From positions 1-61,716 of the forward strand of contig JBFWYO010000014.1 in assembly GCA_050186335.1 (NCBI GenBank): a stretch of DNA of 61,716 nucleotides, in the 5' to 3' direction. Under the pieces are notes generated by a model. That model was not told the DNA's origin, searched no databases, and saw only the letters and a list, made by a program, of their open reading frames with translations. The DNA is from JBFWYO01 sp050186335. GTDB lineage: Bacteria > Pseudomonadota > Alphaproteobacteria > Bin65. Both the position numbers and the translations under genes were made by a program. Below are positions 44,723-53,556 of the stretch, piece after piece. Position 1 is the stretch's first letter. The number at the start of each line of letters is the position of its first letter.

Positions 44723-45706
44723 ATGACTCGCAAACAAAAGATCTTGCGGGGGATCGACACGCGATCCGCCAAAGGCCTCGAATTCGGCCCGCTCGACCGA
44801 CCGATCGTCACCCGCGCCGACGGCGATATCGCCTACGTCGATTTGATGGATGCGGACGCATTGCGCGCGCGGTATGCGCGAGATCTGTCTATTGCGTCCG
44901 AAAACATCGTCGCGATCGATTTTGTGCAGGGTGACCGCAGCGTCGTCGAATCCGTCGGCGCCGCTGCACCTTTCGACTATGCCGTTGCCTCGCACGTGTT
45001 CGAGCATGTACCCAATCCGATCGAGTGGTTGCGCGACGTGGGCGCCGTACTGCGCCCGGGCGGGAAGCTGGCGTTGGCGCTGCCGGACAAACGCTTCATC
45101 TTCGATCGCCGGCGGCGCACCACGACGTTCGACCGGATGCTCGACATTTACGCATTCAAGCTGAAGCGCGCGACGCCGGGCGTGATTTACGACGCAATCG
45201 CAAATCATGCGGGCTTCGGCAAGCCGGCGCAGGTTTGGGCCGGCGATCCGACCATCGACCTCGCGCCGCTCAACGGCGCGGACTCGGCCTTCGCCATTGC
45301 CATGGCAAATCTTAACTCGGGTCAAGCGGTCGAAGTGCATTGCAGCGTTTTCACGCCGTATTCGTTTCTCGAAAACCTGACCGCAATGATGCGTCACGGG
45401 TTGATCGATCTGGAACTCGACTCGTTTCAGACCACCGCCATCGCGGACATGGAGTTTTTCGTCACGCTGAGAAAACTGCCGCCCGATTTGGCCGACCGAG
45501 ACCGGCGGAGCCGCATGCTGGCGAGCGTGAGCGATAACGACGTTGCGGCGCGGATAATGGCGGCGCCGGAAGACAATTTCATTTTTAGCTTTAGCGGCTT
45601 ACCGCTGCGCTATCGTGTGGTCGACGCCATTTACAATGCGGCGGTCTGGCTGCCGCGCCGACTGCGTCGCGCGATCTCGAAACAATCCGGCAAGCCGCCC
45701 GTCTGA
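44723..45706 (+). CDS. Class I SAM-dependent methyltransferase
   Basis: The 327-residue protein has a methyltransferase core: GLEFGPLDRPIV, then FDYAVASHVFEHVPNPIEWLRDVGAVLRPGGKLALALPDKRF in pieces that match motifs II-III of family 11. The N-terminal GIDTRSAKGLEFGP replaces the usual glycine-rich loop. It lies 62 bp after the exporter ATPase and probably modifies a sugar or the glycan. ATG 44723 begins MTRKQK; the upstream frame is a shadow of the ATPase gene. Confidence 0.78.
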   Translation: MTRKQKILRGIDTRSAKGLEFGPLDRPIVTRADGDIAYVDLMDADALRARYARDLSIASENIVAIDFVQGDRSVVESVGAAAPFDYAVASHVFEHVPNPIEWLRDVGAVLRPGGKLALALPDKRFIFDRRRRTTTFDRMLDIYAFKLKRATPGVIYDAIANHAGFGKPAQVWAGDPTIDLAPLNGADSAFAIAMANLNSGQAVEVHCSVFTPYSFLENLTAMMRHGLIDLELDSFQTTAIADMEFFVTLRKLPPDLADRDRRSRMLASVSDNDVAARIMAAPEDNFIFSFSGLPLRYRVVDAIYNAAVWLPRRLRRAISKQSGKPPV

Positions 45707-45709
45707 TTC

Positions 45710-46945
45710 CTAGAACACGTAGGTAAAAGGTGCGCGGCCCAGCTGGATCATGCCGAACAATTCCTGGGCGGTTTCCAGATCCATGAAATAGTGCGCCTTG
45801 ACGCCGTGCATGTCACGCATGGCTCGTTGAATCGGGTGTTTCATCGACAAGGTCGAACCGCCGGCGGCTAGAAAGATCGTTTCCACCGCCTGGTAGCATT
45901 GATGCACGGCCCAGGCCGTATTCAGCCGGCAGCGCGCGCGCTCCAATAGCGGCATATCGGTATCGGTCTCGCCCGCCCGCATGATCCGCTCGGAATTGGC
46001 GGCGAACAGCAATTTCGCGGTTTCGATCCGCGTGGCCACCTCGGCAATCTGGCGGTGCGTCCGGATCAGCTTCGATTGCGGCAGGTTGATCGGCGGCACC
46101 ATGCGCGTGTCGATGTTCTCGAGGAACGCGTCCAGCGCGCCCTGCGCGATGCCCGGCGCCAAGCCGCCGAGTGCGGTATTGAGGAAGGCGTAGTAGGGCG
46201 TGCGGAAAATGCTCGAGCCGTTGATCTGCTGTCCGGGCGCCTTTTTTTCGATCGCATCGGGGATGAACAAGGTCCGATGCTCGGGCACGAACAGGTCGTT
46301 GACTTCCAGCGTGTGGCTGCCGGTTGCGGCCAGACCGGCGGTGTCCCAATCGCCGCGATTCTTCACCTCGCCGCTCGGTATCAGGCAGAGCCGCGCGTTG
46401 ACCGCAGGCATGCCGTAGACGGTGCGCTCGGTCTTGATCTCGCGGCCGGAATCATCGACCACCAGCCCGCCCAGCATGATCCAGGTGCTGTGATCGCTGC
46501 CCGAGCCGAACGGCCAGACGCCGGTCAGCCGATAGCCGCCGGCAACTTTGCGCGCCTGGCCGCGGGGCTGCAGCACGGCGGTTACGCGGGCGTTGTTGTC
46601 GGCGCCCAGGCATTCGTCCTGCGCTTCGCCGGGAAACAGCGAAACGATCCAGTTATGCTGCTGATAGACGGTCAAGCACCAGGCCGAGGACGTGCAGCCG
46701 CGCGCGACTTCCTGCATGGTTTCCAGGCCGGTCAACAGATCGACTTCATGGCCCCCGTATTTTCGCGGCTGCCAAACCCGCAGAATTCCGGCATCGATGA
46801 AGTCGGCAACGGTGTCCGGATGCAGCCGGCGCAATTTCTCGGCCTCGCGCGCCCGCGCACGCAGGGCCGGGATCAAGTCACGCGAGCGTTGCACCAGTTG
46901 GCGCGCCACAGCGCCCTGCGCGGCCGGTGCCAGGATAGAATTCAT
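45710..46945 (-). CDS. Acyl-CoA dehydrogenase-fold flavin monooxygenase (HpaH/HsaA-like)
   Basis: The 411-residue protein has the acyl-CoA dehydrogenase fold but lacks its catalytic Glu pattern and resembles oxygenase components of two-component flavin monooxygenases. Conserved pieces are LHPDTVADFIDAGILRVWQPRKYGG, GGYRLTGVWPFGSGSDHSTW, DTAGLAATGSHTLEVNDLFVPEH and GGSTLSMKHPIQRAMRDMHG. The family hydroxylates phenols, steroid intermediates or sulfur heterocycles with reduced FMN/FAD from a separate reductase. No reductase gene is adjacent. It is divergent from the Rieske oxygenase gene (151-bp gap), so both may serve one pathway. Confidence 0.83.
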   Translation of the reverse strand: MNSILAPAAQGAVARQLVQRSRDLIPALRARAREAEKLRRLHPDTVADFIDAGILRVWQPRKYGGHEVDLLTGLETMQEVARGCTSSAWCLTVYQQHNWIVSLFPGEAQDECLGADNNARVTAVLQPRGQARKVAGGYRLTGVWPFGSGSDHSTWIMLGGLVVDDSGREIKTERTVYGMPAVNARLCLIPSGEVKNRGDWDTAGLAATGSHTLEVNDLFVPEHRTLFIPDAIEKKAPGQQINGSSIFRTPYYAFLNTALGGLAPGIAQGALDAFLENIDTRMVPPINLPQSKLIRTHRQIAEVATRIETAKLLFAANSERIMRAGETDTDMPLLERARCRLNTAWAVHQCYQAVETIFLAAGGSTLSMKHPIQRAMRDMHGVKAHYFMDLETAQELFGMIQLGRAPFTYVF

Positions 46946-47096
46946 GTTCGGCTCCCTTTAGTGGAATGGTGCGAGAGCGGTCGACAGTCCGCAATGAGGC
47001 TGCCGCAAAAGTTTACGCAATGGACAGCAACGACGTCGGTGGCGCGCAACGTTGCGCGATCGGATAGATTCGTCGGGCTTTGACGAGAGGTGGGGC

Positions 47097-48089
47097 ATGT
47101 TCCTGCGGAATCAGTGGTATGCGGCGGCGTTGCCGGCCGAAATAGGCGGCACGCCGCTCGCGCGCACGATCTGCGGCGAGCCCATCGTGTTCTATCGCGC
47201 CGGCGACGGGGCGCCCGTGGCGATGGAAGATCGCTGTCCGCATCGATTCGCGCCGCTATCCAAGGGGAAGCTCAAGAACGGGCTGATCGAGTGCGCCTAT
47301 CACGGATTGACGTTCGCCGCCGACGGGCGCTGCGTGCGCATCCCCGGCCAGGCTAGCATTCCGCCGCGCGCCAGGGTGCGGACCTACCCCCTGGTCGAGC
47401 GTTGGGGCTGGGCGTGGATCTGGATCGGCGACGCCGAGCGCGCCGACGAAGCGTTGATCCCGCCATTCAAATGGTTCGACGACCCGGAATGGCGCGGCTT
47501 TCATCTGTATTTTCATGTGCCGGCCAATTGGCAGTTGTTCGCCGACAATCTGCTCGATCTCAGCCATACCAGTTTCATTCATGCGAATTCGATCGGCAAT
47601 CCGGAGACAGCGGAGATTCCGTTGAAGACCTGGGTCGAAGGCGATCGCGTGCTGAACCAGCGCGTCATGCATCAGGTCACGCCGGGGCCGTTCGTGCGCG
47701 GTTGGGGCAATTTTCGCGACAAGATCGACCGCGTTTCGATCACCGAGTGGCGTCCGCCCGCGCACATCTCCGTGGAGGCGCGCTTCGAGGACGCCACCAA
47801 CAAGATCGTCGTCATGGTGGTCAATCCGATCACGCCGGAGACCGAAACCACGACGCATTTCTGGATGGGCTGGTCGCGCAATTTCCTGCTCGACGATCCG
47901 GCATTCACCGAACGCGCACGGGCCGAAAATACCGGCATCCTGCAGGAGGATATCGACATCATCGTCGCCCAGCAGCGCATCATCGACCGCAATCCCAACG
48001 ATCGCATGCTGCCGATCAACGCGGATGCGGCGCTGATCGAGGCGCGCAAGATCGTCGATCGCCTGCTTGCCTCGCAGCACGGCGCTTAG
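47097..48089 (+). CDS. Rieske [2Fe-2S] ring-hydroxylating/demethylating oxygenase (VanA-like)
   Basis: The 330-residue oxygenase has the Rieske ligands Cys47-Pro-His49 and Cys66-x-x-His69, and the mononuclear-iron site NLLDLSHTSFIH with His157 and His162. The length and pattern fit the VanA/phthalate oxygenase group. It needs a reductase that is not in the window. ATG 47097 follows AGAGGTGGGG. It is divergent from the flavin monooxygenase gene. Demethylation or ring hydroxylation of an aromatic are both possible. Confidence 0.85.
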   Translation: MFLRNQWYAAALPAEIGGTPLARTICGEPIVFYRAGDGAPVAMEDRCPHRFAPLSKGKLKNGLIECAYHGLTFAADGRCVRIPGQASIPPRARVRTYPLVERWGWAWIWIGDAERADEALIPPFKWFDDPEWRGFHLYFHVPANWQLFADNLLDLSHTSFIHANSIGNPETAEIPLKTWVEGDRVLNQRVMHQVTPGPFVRGWGNFRDKIDRVSITEWRPPAHISVEARFEDATNKIVVMVVNPITPETETTTHFWMGWSRNFLLDDPAFTERARAENTGILQEDIDIIVAQQRIIDRNPNDRMLPINADAALIEARKIVDRLLASQHGA

Positions 48090-48520
48090 CGTTCCCGCGT
48101 GTCGCGAAAAAAGAGAAATTGACTCGGTCGGACGATGGGCGCAGGCTTTTTTCGTGCCCGCAGCGAGGCCGAGCTTCGCTCAAGGCAGTCCAGGCTTAAC
48201 CACCAGCAGGGAGGTGCTCAGGCATGATTCCACCGGGTCATCCCATGCGGCTCCGTCGAAACACGGGGCCACGGTTTGCGTAACCGGCTGTGCCGCGCGG
48301 CTGCCGGTTGCAGACCGCCTCACAATCCAAATGATTTGACGCGATCATAAGCGGTCGTTTGTGCGGCCACTTGCATCGCAGATGGGTCCGACAAAGCACG
48401 GGCCGACATGAAGTCCAAAGTCTCGACACGAGACGCGAGCCCCGCATGCGCCGCTGTGCGCCGGGGCTCGTCTCGTTTTCGCGTCTCGCGCTCGAGGGAC
48501 TCGCTCTCGGAGACGCGAGT
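48090..48520. other. Convergent intergenic region with two inverted repeats
   Basis: These 431 bp separate the Rieske gene from the PhyH gene end. No protein-like frame was found. CGAAAAAAG at 48106-48114 and CTTTTTTCG at 48146-48154 form a 9-bp inverted repeat shortly after the Rieske stop. A much longer hairpin lies at 48428-48476. Confidence 0.5.
48428..48476. terminator. Long hairpin between convergent genes, putative terminator
   Basis: Left arm ACGAGACGCGAGCCCCG (48428-48444) pairs with right arm CGGGGCTCGTCTCGT (48462-48476) over 15 bp with a two-base CG bulge, around a 17-base loop. TTTT follows on the plus side. It is 340 bp past the Rieske gene and 45 bp past the PhyH stop read on the minus strand, so it may serve both units. 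Confidence 0.5.
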
Positions 48521-49360
48521 TCAGGCGGCTTGCTTGTTTTCGTCCCAGATGATCGGAAACACAGCATCGTCGGCAGGAAACGCGCCGGCCGGAACTTTCG
48601 GCGGGATCGGAATCTTAACCGTGTAGGGCCGTGGATCCCACTGCACGTCGTCGCCGAGGAACCGGATCGACAACCCGACGCGCCGTTGCGTCGAGGATTT
48701 GTTGCCACCGGCGCCATGCAAGGTCAGCGGGTGGTGGCAGACAATATCGCCGGGCTCCAGTTCGAACGAGACGAAATCAAGTTTCGGATCGTCGCGCATA
48801 TCCTGGAAGTTCGGACACACTTCGAGAGCCGGATCGCTGAACGCGGGGTCCTCGTCCGGCGTCACCGCACGATAGAACTTGCCCCATTTGTGCGAGCCCT
48901 TGATGTATTCCACGCCGCTCGACTCGGGATTGACCTTCGAGAACGCGCACCAGAGCGACACCAAATGTTCGCCGCGGAACGGCCAATAGGGCAGATCATG
49001 GTGCCACTGGGTCGGCGCCGAGGTGCCGGGTTCCTTGATGAACATTTGATCGTACCAGAACCGCGTCTGCTTGACGCGCATCAGCCGAGCGGCGATTTCG
49101 GCGACCGGCGAGACGTCGCGGAAATCCTTGAAGTCCTTGTCATACGCGCACATGAAAACGTTGGAATAGAATTTCGCCTGTTCGCCCGGTTTCTGCACCG
49201 TGCGCACGCGACCCGCGCCGGACTCCATCACCCGCAGGCTCGCGGTTAGCATGCGATCGCACCATTCCTTGTCGAACATGCCGCGCAGACAGACAACGCC
49301 GTCGCGTTCGTACGTGCGGATATCGTCTTCGGTGACCGGGCGGCCGGGGTGGCGATTCAT
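48521..49360 (-). CDS. PhyH-family Fe(II)/2-oxoglutarate dioxygenase
   Basis: The 279-residue protein has the phytanoyl-CoA dioxygenase fold with the iron triad His120-x-Asp122 (QWHHDLPYW) and His215 (LTLHGAGGN), followed by Arg226/227 for 2-oxoglutarate. ATG 49360 is preceded by TTGGAGG. The gene follows the acyl-CoA ligase by 143 bp on the same strand. A role in alpha-hydroxylation of a CoA-activated acid is a fair guess; the substrate is unknown. Confidence 0.83.
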   Translation of the reverse strand: MNRHPGRPVTEDDIRTYERDGVVCLRGMFDKEWCDRMLTASLRVMESGAGRVRTVQKPGEQAKFYSNVFMCAYDKDFKDFRDVSPVAEIAARLMRVKQTRFWYDQMFIKEPGTSAPTQWHHDLPYWPFRGEHLVSLWCAFSKVNPESSGVEYIKGSHKWGKFYRAVTPDEDPAFSDPALEVCPNFQDMRDDPKLDFVSFELEPGDIVCHHPLTLHGAGGNKSSTQRRVGLSIRFLGDDVQWDPRPYTVKIPIPPKVPAGAFPADDAVFPIIWDENKQAA

Positions 49361-49503
49361 GTGGTTCCTCCAATAATAGCTGCGGCCGTTCGGCCTGCCT
49401 GAGCTCAGCATTGCAGATTCGGCGCCCAAGACAATGCGACGCGCGGCCGATGTTCACTCTTTAGACAAGTTTGGCCGAAATCCCGCACGCGTGAACATCG
49501 CGG

Positions 49504-51015
49504 TTATTTCGTCGGCGGGCCGAAGAGGCGCCGCGCTTCGCGCCGCAGGACTTTGCCCACGGCGCTGCGCGGCAAGGTCTCGACCACGTGCAGTTTCTTC
49601 GGCGTCTTGACCGAGCCGATGCGCTCCTTCAGAAAGCCAAGGATCGCCGCTTCGTCGAATCCGGCGCCCGCGTGAAGCTGCACGGCCGCCTCGACGCGCT
49701 CGCCCCAATGGTCGTCGGGCACGCTGAACACGATGCATTCATAGACCGACGGGTGTTTGACGAGCACCGCCTCGACATCGGTCGGATAGACGTTGAAGCC
49801 GCCGGTGATGATGACGTCGCGAATGCGGTCCTTAATGAACACATAGCCGCGCTCGTCGATGTAGCCGGCATCGCCGGTGTGCAGCCATCCGTCGACGATC
49901 GTCTTGGCGGTTTCCTCGGGCATGTCGAGATACCCGTTCATCACCAGATCGCCCCGGCAGACGATTTCGCCCATCTCGCCGGCGGGCAGAATGCGCCCCT
50001 CCTGGTTCATGATTTCGACGTCCATTAGGAGCGTAGCGCGGCCGACCGAGGCGAGATTGCGCTCGTCGTCGAATTCGCGAGCTGTCATCGCAGTGATCAT
50101 CATCGGCGCTTCGGTCTGTCCGTAGATCACCTCGATCGAATTGTTGAACGCGCGGCGGGCCTCGACGATGCGCTCCGGCGGCATCGGCGCCGCGCCGTAG
50201 TGAAGGTGCTTGAGGTGGCGCAGGTCGCGCGATCCGAGATTCTGCTCCGCCATCAAATTGTAGATCAGCGTCGGCGGCATGAACGCGGTGGTGCATTTCT
50301 TATGTTCGAAGGCGTCGAGAATCTGCGGCGCGCGCGCGCCGTGGAGCAAGACATGCCGGCCGCCCACCGCGAGGATCGGCAGCATGTAATGCGACGAGCC
50401 ATGGGTGAGGGGGGCCACGCACAAATTGGCGTCGTTCCGGTCGAATCCGAAATGATGCAGATAGCTGGCGATCGACGTCGTGACCACGCGGTAGGATTGG
50501 ACGACGCCTTTCGGCCGGCCGGTCGAGCCCCCGGTGAACTTGATGGTCTGCGGATCGGTGCCGTTGAGCACGTGGGCGCGCGGCCGCTGGCCGAGATGCC
50601 GGTCGATGAATTGTTGCAGCGTCGCGCCGTCGCGCTTGCCGTCGGTTTGCCCGAGCACGAGCGGCACATTCGGCAACGTGAAATAGTCGAGACAATTCTC
50701 GTCGGCAACGATCGTCGACAGGGTCGTCGAACCGATGATGGCGTCGAGTTCCGGCTTGCCGTTGCGCGGATTGAGCGCGACCCAGGTATGGCCCGCGGCG
50801 TACGCGCCCAGAATCGCGATCATGTGCTCGATCGTGTTGTAGGCGCAGATGCCGATGCGCGCGTGCGGCACGGGAAACATCTCTTGCATTCCGCAGGCGA
50901 CCGCTTCGACGCGCGCGACCAGTTCGGTATATGTCAGCGCACGCGTGCCGTCTTCGACCGCGATACCGGTCGGGTTGATGCGCAGGCCGCGATACAGGTA
51001 GTCGATCGGAAACAT
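49504..51015 (-). CDS. Class I adenylate-forming acyl-CoA ligase
   Basis: The 503-residue protein has IKFTGGSTGRPKGVVQSYR, VIYGQTEAPMM, GWLHTGDAGYIDERGYVFIKDRIRD, GGFNVYPTDVE and the catalytic Lys in LPRSAVGKVLRRE. The first motif deviates from the usual SSGTTG but keeps the STGxPKG core. It activates a carboxylic acid to its CoA ester. It probably heads a two-gene unit with the PhyH gene and is divergent from the VOC gene at 51212. Confidence 0.88.
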   Translation of the reverse strand: MFPIDYLYRGLRINPTGIAVEDGTRALTYTELVARVEAVACGMQEMFPVPHARIGICAYNTIEHMIAILGAYAAGHTWVALNPRNGKPELDAIIGSTTLSTIVADENCLDYFTLPNVPLVLGQTDGKRDGATLQQFIDRHLGQRPRAHVLNGTDPQTIKFTGGSTGRPKGVVQSYRVVTTSIASYLHHFGFDRNDANLCVAPLTHGSSHYMLPILAVGGRHVLLHGARAPQILDAFEHKKCTTAFMPPTLIYNLMAEQNLGSRDLRHLKHLHYGAAPMPPERIVEARRAFNNSIEVIYGQTEAPMMITAMTAREFDDERNLASVGRATLLMDVEIMNQEGRILPAGEMGEIVCRGDLVMNGYLDMPEETAKTIVDGWLHTGDAGYIDERGYVFIKDRIRDVIITGGFNVYPTDVEAVLVKHPSVYECIVFSVPDDHWGERVEAAVQLHAGAGFDEAAILGFLKERIGSVKTPKKLHVVETLPRSAVGKVLRREARRLFGPPTK

Positions 51016-51211
51016 GTTGGCTCGATTGAGTTGGGGCGCGAAAGGCGGCGCAGTTTGACCGGCGGTCGCATGAATGACAATCGCCGCGCAAATTGCGAGC
51101 TAATCTGTCCATTCTGCGAACAAAAAGGCCAATTCGATTGAAAACGCGGCTGGTGCCGACCGATGTTTCGGCTACAATCCTGGCGTCGCCAATTTTCCCG
51201 AGAGACAAGCC

Positions 51212-51763
51212 ATGCCGCCGAAATCGCTCGACTTCAGCCACGTTGGATTCTTCGTCAAGGATTTGCCGAAGATGCGCGATTTTTACGTGCGCGTGCTCGG
51301 CTTTCAGGTCACCGACAAGGGGGTCGCGCGCGGCCGCCCGATCGTGTTTCTGAGCCGCAATCCGGACGAGCATCATCAGATCGTGTTCGCCGAAGGTCGC
51401 TCGGGCAGCCTCGACGAGCTGGTCGTCAACCAGATTTCGCTGCGCGCCGGTAGCCTGCAGGATCTGCGCGATCTTTATAAGACGATCAAGCAAGAGCCGG
51501 ACGTGACCGACATCAATCCGGTCGACCACGGCGTCTCCTGGTCGTTGTATTTCCGCGACCCGGAGAAGAATCGCGTCGAAATCTTCGTCGATTCGCCTTG
51601 GTATGTCGAACAGCCGCGCATCCTGCCGCTGGACCTCACCAAGTCCGACGATGAAATCGCCGCGGCGACATACAAATCGATGGAGGGAAATCCGACGTTC
51701 CGCGACGGCAAGGCATGGAAGGCGGAATTCGCGGAGCAGCTGCAGGCCGCGCAGGGCAACTAA
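51212..51763 (+). CDS. VOC family protein, extradiol dioxygenase-like
   Basis: The 183-residue protein starts SLDFSHVGFFVKDLPKMRDFYVRVLGFQVTD, with the metal His in SHVG, and continues HHQIVF and PEKNRVEIFVD, whose His and Glu complete a 2-His-1-carboxylate set. The C-terminal helix is longer than in glyoxalase. It is similar to the one-domain extradiol dioxygenases but could be an isomerase. ATG 51212 follows GAGAGAC. It lies 100 bp before the TRAP transporter genes on the same strand. Confidence 0.8.
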   Translation: MPPKSLDFSHVGFFVKDLPKMRDFYVRVLGFQVTDKGVARGRPIVFLSRNPDEHHQIVFAEGRSGSLDELVVNQISLRAGSLQDLRDLYKTIKQEPDVTDINPVDHGVSWSLYFRDPEKNRVEIFVDSPWYVEQPRILPLDLTKSDDEIAAATYKSMEGNPTFRDGKAWKAEFAEQLQAAQGN

Positions 51764-51863
51764 CGCCGTTGAACGGAATCGTCGGCATGGACAAACGAGG
51801 GGCCGTCCGCCGATATAACGCGTAACAAATCGCAAAACAAATCTAGAGGGAGGAACTCGCATC

Positions 51864-52880
51864 ATGACTATGAAACGTATCCTACTGGCCGGTATCGCCG
51901 CCTTGGCGCTCGCCGGCATCGCGGCGCCGGCTTCGGCGCAGCAGACGGTTTTGAAGTTCGCCATTTTCACGCCCGACAGCGAAATGACGTTCATCAACGT
52001 CATGCAGCCGTTCGCCAAGCGCGTCGAAGCGGACTCGAAGGGCACGCTGAAGATCGACCTGTTCCCGAACGGCGCGCTCGGCCGCAACCCGGCCCTGCAG
52101 ACCAAGATGGTCCAGGACGGCATTGCCGACATCGCCTGGGTGATCCCGTCCTACACGCCGGGCGTCTATCTCGACGACGACGTGTTCGAACTGCCGAACA
52201 TCATCCAGACTTCGACCGAAGGCTCGGTCGCCGCCTGGCGGCTGTTGCAGAAAGGCATGCTGCGCGGGTACGAGCCGTACTACATGATCGGCCTGTTCAC
52301 GACCACGCCGTACACGTTCCACACCAACTTCAAGGTCACCAAGCCGGAAGATCTGAAGGGCAAGAAGATCCGCGCCGTCGGCGCGGTCGCGACCGAATCG
52401 GTCAAGGCGCTCGGCGCCGTGCCGGAAGGCATGCCGTTCACGCAGTTGGTCGAGGCGATCAGCCGCGGCGTCATCGACGGCACCACGTCGCATCAGATTT
52501 CGCTGCATGATTTCGGCGTCGTGCGCGTGACCAACAGCCATTATCTCGGTCGAATCGGCTCGGTCACCCTCGGCATCTTCATGAACAAGGCGAAATTCGA
52601 AAGCCTGCCGGCCGTCGCCAAGGCGGCAATCGAGAAGAATCGCGGCGAGCAGCTGTCGCTGGCGTTCGGCAACATGTCGGAAACCCGCAATAAGCAGCTC
52701 AACGCAGAGTGGGCGAAGGATCCGAAACGTACCGTGACCATTCCGACTGCGGCGCAGACCGCGGCCTGGGACAAGATGCTCTCCCCGGTCGTTACCACCT
52801 GGGAGGCCAAAGACCCGCGCAATAAGGCCCTGCTCGCGGCGATGCGCCAGGAATTGGCCAACATCCGGGCGGGCAAATAA
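51864..52880 (+). CDS. dctP: TRAP transporter substrate-binding protein (DctP family)
   Basis: The 338-residue protein starts with a Sec signal (MKRILLAGIAALALAGIAAPASA) and has the DctP-like pattern FAKRVEADSKGTLKIDLFPNGALG, and the FKVTKPEDLKGKKIRAVG region with the conserved Arg that binds the substrate carboxylate. It binds an organic acid in the periplasm and passes it to DctQM. AGAGGGAGG lies before the ATG. A strong hairpin follows the stop and precedes dctQ. Confidence 0.92.
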   Translation: MTMKRILLAGIAALALAGIAAPASAQQTVLKFAIFTPDSEMTFINVMQPFAKRVEADSKGTLKIDLFPNGALGRNPALQTKMVQDGIADIAWVIPSYTPGVYLDDDVFELPNIIQTSTEGSVAAWRLLQKGMLRGYEPYYMIGLFTTTPYTFHTNFKVTKPEDLKGKKIRAVGAVATESVKALGAVPEGMPFTQLVEAISRGVIDGTTSHQISLHDFGVVRVTNSHYLGRIGSVTLGIFMNKAKFESLPAVAKAAIEKNRGEQLSLAFGNMSETRNKQLNAEWAKDPKRTVTIPTAAQTAAWDKMLSPVVTTWEAKDPRNKALLAAMRQELANIRAGK

Positions 52881-52919
52881 TAACTGCCGACCGCACGCGC
52901 GATTCAACGCGAAGCGCAG

Positions 52920-52954
52920 CAAGCCCCATTCTTCGATTGTATGAATGGGGCTTG
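52920..52954 (+). promoter_or_regulatory. 12-bp hairpin between dctP and dctQ
   Basis: Arms CAAGCCCCATTC (52920-52931) and GAATGGGGCTTG (52943-52954) are a perfect inverted repeat with an 11-base loop. It lies 39 bp after the dctP stop and 32 bp before dctQ. There is only a short TTT after it, so it is either a leaky terminator or a 3' RNA stabiliser. Both would raise binding-protein level over the permeases. Confidence 0.7.
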
Positions 52955-52986
52955 TTTGCCTTCGAGGGTATCGCTTTCGGATCGCC

Positions 52987-53526
52987 ATGGCCGAAGTATC
53001 CCAAAATCTGCTGACGAAGCTTGAGCGCGCCGCGCTGATCGGCACGCGCGGGCTTTCCATCGTCGGTCTGATTGCCTTGCTGGTCCTGGCGATGATGACG
53101 TTGACGAACGGCCTGATGCGCTGGGCGCTCAATCAGCCGATATCCGGCGTCGTCGATGTCGGTTCGCTGGCGATCGCGCTGGCCGTGTCGTGCTGCCTGC
53201 CGGTTGGGCTCATGGAACGCAGCCACATTACGTTTCGCATGATCGATTCGATCAGCAAGCCGGTCGGCCGGGTTCTCAACGCCATCGCGGCGATCGTCGT
53301 GTGGGTCGTCATGGTCCTCATGGCGTGGCAGTTTTTCCTGTACGGCAAATCGTTGGCCGAGGTGCATGAGACGACCTACGTGCTGAAATGGCCGACCGCG
53401 CCGTTCTGGTTCGGCGTCGACGTCATCTTGTGGTTGTCTGTGCTCGTGCAGGGGATCGTCGTGGCGCTCGAGATCGGGCGTCTGTTCGGTCATCAGCCGC
53501 TCATCGACCATCCGACGGAGCATTGA
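52987..53526 (+). CDS. dctQ: TRAP transporter small permease subunit (DctQ)
   Basis: The 179-residue protein has four hydrophobic segments (LSIVGLIALLVLAMMTLTNG, VVDVGSLAIALAVSCCLPVG, IAAIVVWVVMVLMAWQF and FWFGVDVILWLSVLVQGIVV) as required for DctQ. The start is ATG 52987 (MAEVSQN). The large permease gene starts 30 bp after its stop. Confidence 0.9.
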   Translation: MAEVSQNLLTKLERAALIGTRGLSIVGLIALLVLAMMTLTNGLMRWALNQPISGVVDVGSLAIALAVSCCLPVGLMERSHITFRMIDSISKPVGRVLNAIAAIVVWVVMVLMAWQFFLYGKSLAEVHETTYVLKWPTAPFWFGVDVILWLSVLVQGIVVALEIGRLFGHQPLIDHPTEH

Positions 53527-53556
53527 AATGCAGTCGATTGCGCGGGGACAAGCCAG

